Assembly (NCBI GenBank): GCA_032173965.1 | Contig: JAVUNC010000006.1 | Coordinates: forward strand, 34,381,870 to 34,445,869 | Length of the DNA stretch: 64,000 bases | Source of the DNA: Sitta carolinensis | Lineage: Eukaryota; Chordata; Aves; Passeriformes; Sittidae | Reading direction: 5' to 3' | Part shown: positions 61,260-64,000 of the stretch, in pieces | Numbering within the stretch: position 1 is the stretch's first letter | Layout of the letters: each line of letters opens with the position of its first letter | Made by a program: the position numbers and the translations under genes | The notes under the pieces: generated by a model | Databases searched by the model: none | What the model was told of the DNA's origin: nothing | What the model saw: the letters and a program-made list of their open reading frames with translations, nothing else

Positions 61260-64000
61260 GGGATACCTCTATTACAAGGAATGAGCACAGAAAGCTTGGA
61301 TTAGGGTGAACAGCTGGTGTGGACTCAATAATCAACTGCTCTGAAAGAAAAGCCTGTTTTTTCTCATCTCATGGTATTAGAGAACAGGATACCAGAGCTG
61401 CCAACCTTACAATTGAAATCTGCCCACACAGAATAGCAAATTCCCCTTGGCTTGCATTTAAATGCTCCTGGCTCAATTATAACACCATACAGTCTTTAAT
61501 ACATACATGTGGTCTGCATATTATCCTGCAAACAGAGCACTGCACTGCTTCTCTCAGCATGTCTCTGCCTTCATTTTAACACCAAAGGGAGGGACATGGC
61601 AGGGGGAGAGAAAGGAGGACAGAGAGCTTATCGAGTTTACAGCTGCTCCTGAGAATACTGGTTTGATTTTCACTGCAGCTCAGGATTCATTTCCACAACA
61701 GGCAGCAGGTTGGGGCGGTGAGTGTCGGTTTAGCAGACTTAGGAGGTCATTCTTCAGGACAGCCCTGTGGGAGTAGCACTCCCCTCCACGGAGCCAGCTG
61801 GCAGCTGGGAGCCATCCTGGTGAGCTGCGGCATGAGGAACGGCTTTGGCACTTTCAGCTCTCAGTATCCAGAGGGGAACAGCGGAGCTGGGGCAGAAGTC
61901 TCCACGTGAAAAATAGGGAGGCATGTTAGCTGTTGATTTTCGCAGATATTTTGGTGATGCTAAACATGGTAGGGTTACCAAGACTTTCTCTGACCCTATT
62001 GGCAGGAGCAGTAGCTACAATGCAGTCCTCCTTCGCTTCATCCCAGGCCAGCAGCTAGCCCTGGGAGGCCAACACAGAGCCCCTTGCTTTGTTTCCACAG
62101 CACCTGAGCCCTCTCCTCAAGTTGCAGACCTGCCTAGGTGCCAGGGGTTCAGCTGTGATCTGGAGAGCAGACAGCCACCTGGCCATGAAGGTGACAAATG
62201 GGGCAGCAAACGGCTGCCAGGTGTGGCCATTTTTCTCTTCATTCTGTCAGATGTGAACAAGAAGTTAACAGCTTAATACATCACACTTGAGCCCATCAGC
62301 CAGTCTCTTGCCTTTTCAGAAAAGTGGAGGAAATAGATTGGTTTTAATACCCTCTTTATTTTGAAGGTTCAGGACACCAACAGTAACCAGAACTCTTGTT
62401 ATCACATAGTTTCAATCCATAACAGGATACTGGATATTCAAGGGGAAAGAACCCAAAAGCTTGGACTGCAGGTTAGCAGCTGACCCTATTAATAGCTGCA
62501 TCAAATTCCTGTTTATTTAGTGGCCTTTTTTTTTAAGGGAAAACAGAGCTCATCCCTGCTACCCCAATTGCAAGAAGACTGGAAGGGGCTGCATGAAAAT
62601 GTGTCAGCCTGGGTCCCTCCTGTGCTTCTTGCAGAAAGGAAAGGAAGATATTAATGCAGATGATTTTGTTACATAAATACATGTTGTATCAGGGCCATTT
62701 TTAGCGTTTGTGGGGGTGTGAAGAACTTCTTCAAGCTGCGTATCTATTTCATAGGATTCAGCTGAACTGAGGAAAAGGACATAGAGTTTTAAGGTAAACT
62801 ATCAAGATACATTTATTTAAGCCCACACAATTCTGTACAGAGCTCCACATGACAGAAACAATATTTCACTAGCATGTCTCTGGCCTCAGTAGTGCTTTTT
62901 AATGTTTTGTAACTCAAAGACCTCTTAATATAATTGGATAAAATTAAAGAAAAAATGTGTCATCAAATTTCAAATATTGTGTCTGCCATTTGTCCTCAGA
63001 GAGTTTCAGTTTCTTTAAATTCCAAAGGCTACAACACTTAATTAAAATGAAATTTTAAAATCCAAAAATCTAATTTTTAATTTAATCTCAAAGTAATTTA
63101 AACTTCAAACAGATAATTTTCTTGCCAGGAAGGAGCCCATTTTTTAACAAAAAATAAAATCTGGGAATAATTTCATGAATCAGGTTCATAAAATACAGAA
63201 ATGCTCTTGATTTCTGAACAGTTTTCTGTCATCCCTTCCACTTCAGCTCCATGTCCCATTCATCCTTGAGAGGTACATGGGGCTCACTTCCCCCTTCCTG
63301 ATGTGTTCATACAGATGACAGAGAGTGACCTGTGACTCTCAACAGAGCTGTGACAGCTGGGAACATCTTACACCCAGCCTAAAAATGGGCCCAGGTTTAG
63401 CTGTGGATGTAGGCTCAGGGTGGCTGGGGCTGGCATGGGCAGAACCAGATTTTCCCCTCCTTGCACACTGAAAGTGCCCAGCTCCCACCGCAGCAAGGAG
63501 ATCCTCTCAGGGGCTTTGGCTGCAAATGTTTCCAAAAAAGAATTTTCTCATATTATCTCAGTGGCCACCTGAGAACGTTTTCCTTCTGGAACGCAGTTTT
63601 AGGGAACTGTGTTTTACCTACAGGAAGGCATTGCCAAAGGGAAATTTTCATGGGATTAACTAATGCTACATTTTTTGTTTCTCATGCTACAAAAAAATCT
63701 GGTAGGTTTTTTAATTAATTTAAATTTATTTTTTTTACAAAAAGGACATAAAAAGCTAAGGTTTATAAATCATCTGATCTTGGTAATATGGTTAATTTCC
63801 ACACAGTGCCTACACTCTGTTTCTCAGAGCTCGCCACACCTCAGAGCTCTGCAATCCACTCGGCAGATCCCAGACTGGCCACAGTTAGCTACAATGGGTT
63901 CAAAAAAGAGAAGAAGGTTAAGGAGGAGAAAGGTTACCTAAATATGCCTTGTTTAATATTTTGCACATCCATGCCAGCCTTGATCCAGAGTACTTTAAAA
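61260..64000. other. Intergenic to window end, no gene recognised
   Basis: Mixed composition to about 62750, then strongly AT-rich at 62880-63180. No calmodulin or other exon is seen on either strand. The minus strand could begin to carry a 3' UTR of a convergent neighbour, but nothing here proves it. Confidence 0.45.

Noticed and set aside
61088..61335. Repetitive frames giving Met-Asp-Gly-Trp or His-Pro-Ser-Ile proteins
   Set aside because: Pure translation artefacts of the GGAT microsatellite.
61260..64000. Expected calmodulin (CALM1) exons on the minus strand
   Set aside because: No EF-hand coding sequence was found on either strand; the neighbour, if conserved, is outside the window.
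1..64000. CRISPR arrays, tRNA or rRNA genes, prokaryotic operons
   Set aside because: No spaced direct-repeat array, cloverleaf or rRNA sequence was recognised; the window is vertebrate nuclear DNA.

Overview
The window looks like bird nuclear DNA. The support is the repeat content: three 5'-truncated CR1 LINEs, one ending in the ATTCTATGAT-type 3' tail typical of avian CR1; two LTR-type remnants of avian endogenous retrovirus style; simple repeats; low gene density; and a spliced vertebrate exon. Turtles and crocodilians also carry CR1, so bird is the best reading but not proven, and no species can be named.

Only one protein-coding segment is solid: the terminal coding exon of a TTC7-family gene (most likely TTC7B) at 4408-4629 on the + strand. 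It has a clear splice acceptor, a canonical TPR and a stop codon. Everything before it is the 3' part of the preceding intron, which holds a probable antisense LTR remnant at about 2456-2600 and a set of alternative hairpins just upstream of the acceptor. The 3' UTR follows, with AATAAA signals at 5017 and 5380.

From about 5.4 kb to 64 kb no exon can be assigned. This is a gene desert downstream of the TTC7 gene. In human, TTC7B and CALM1 lie tail to tail on 14q32.11 (from memory); no calmodulin coding exon is present here, so a conserved neighbour would lie beyond the right edge. The desert contains CR1 copies at 22399-22769 (-), 28947-29266 (-) and 40955-42146 (+, with a mutated FADD motif and stops), an LTR-like fragment at about 43823-44040 (+), several microsatellites (the largest a 25-unit GGAT array at 61147), homopolymer runs including 40 T at 53114, and a 23-bp tandem duplication at 18193.

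The most notable unexplained element is a GC- and CpG-rich patch at 40337-40780. It contains a full match to the RFX X-box consensus and a short reading frame with a strong start context, all inside an otherwise AT-rich desert. It could be an unannotated promoter, first exon or enhancer. A smaller CpG cluster sits at 53641-53673. No CRISPR array, operon, prokaryotic gene or recognisable novel gene system was found; most long open frames here are chance frames in repeats or GC-rich DNA.
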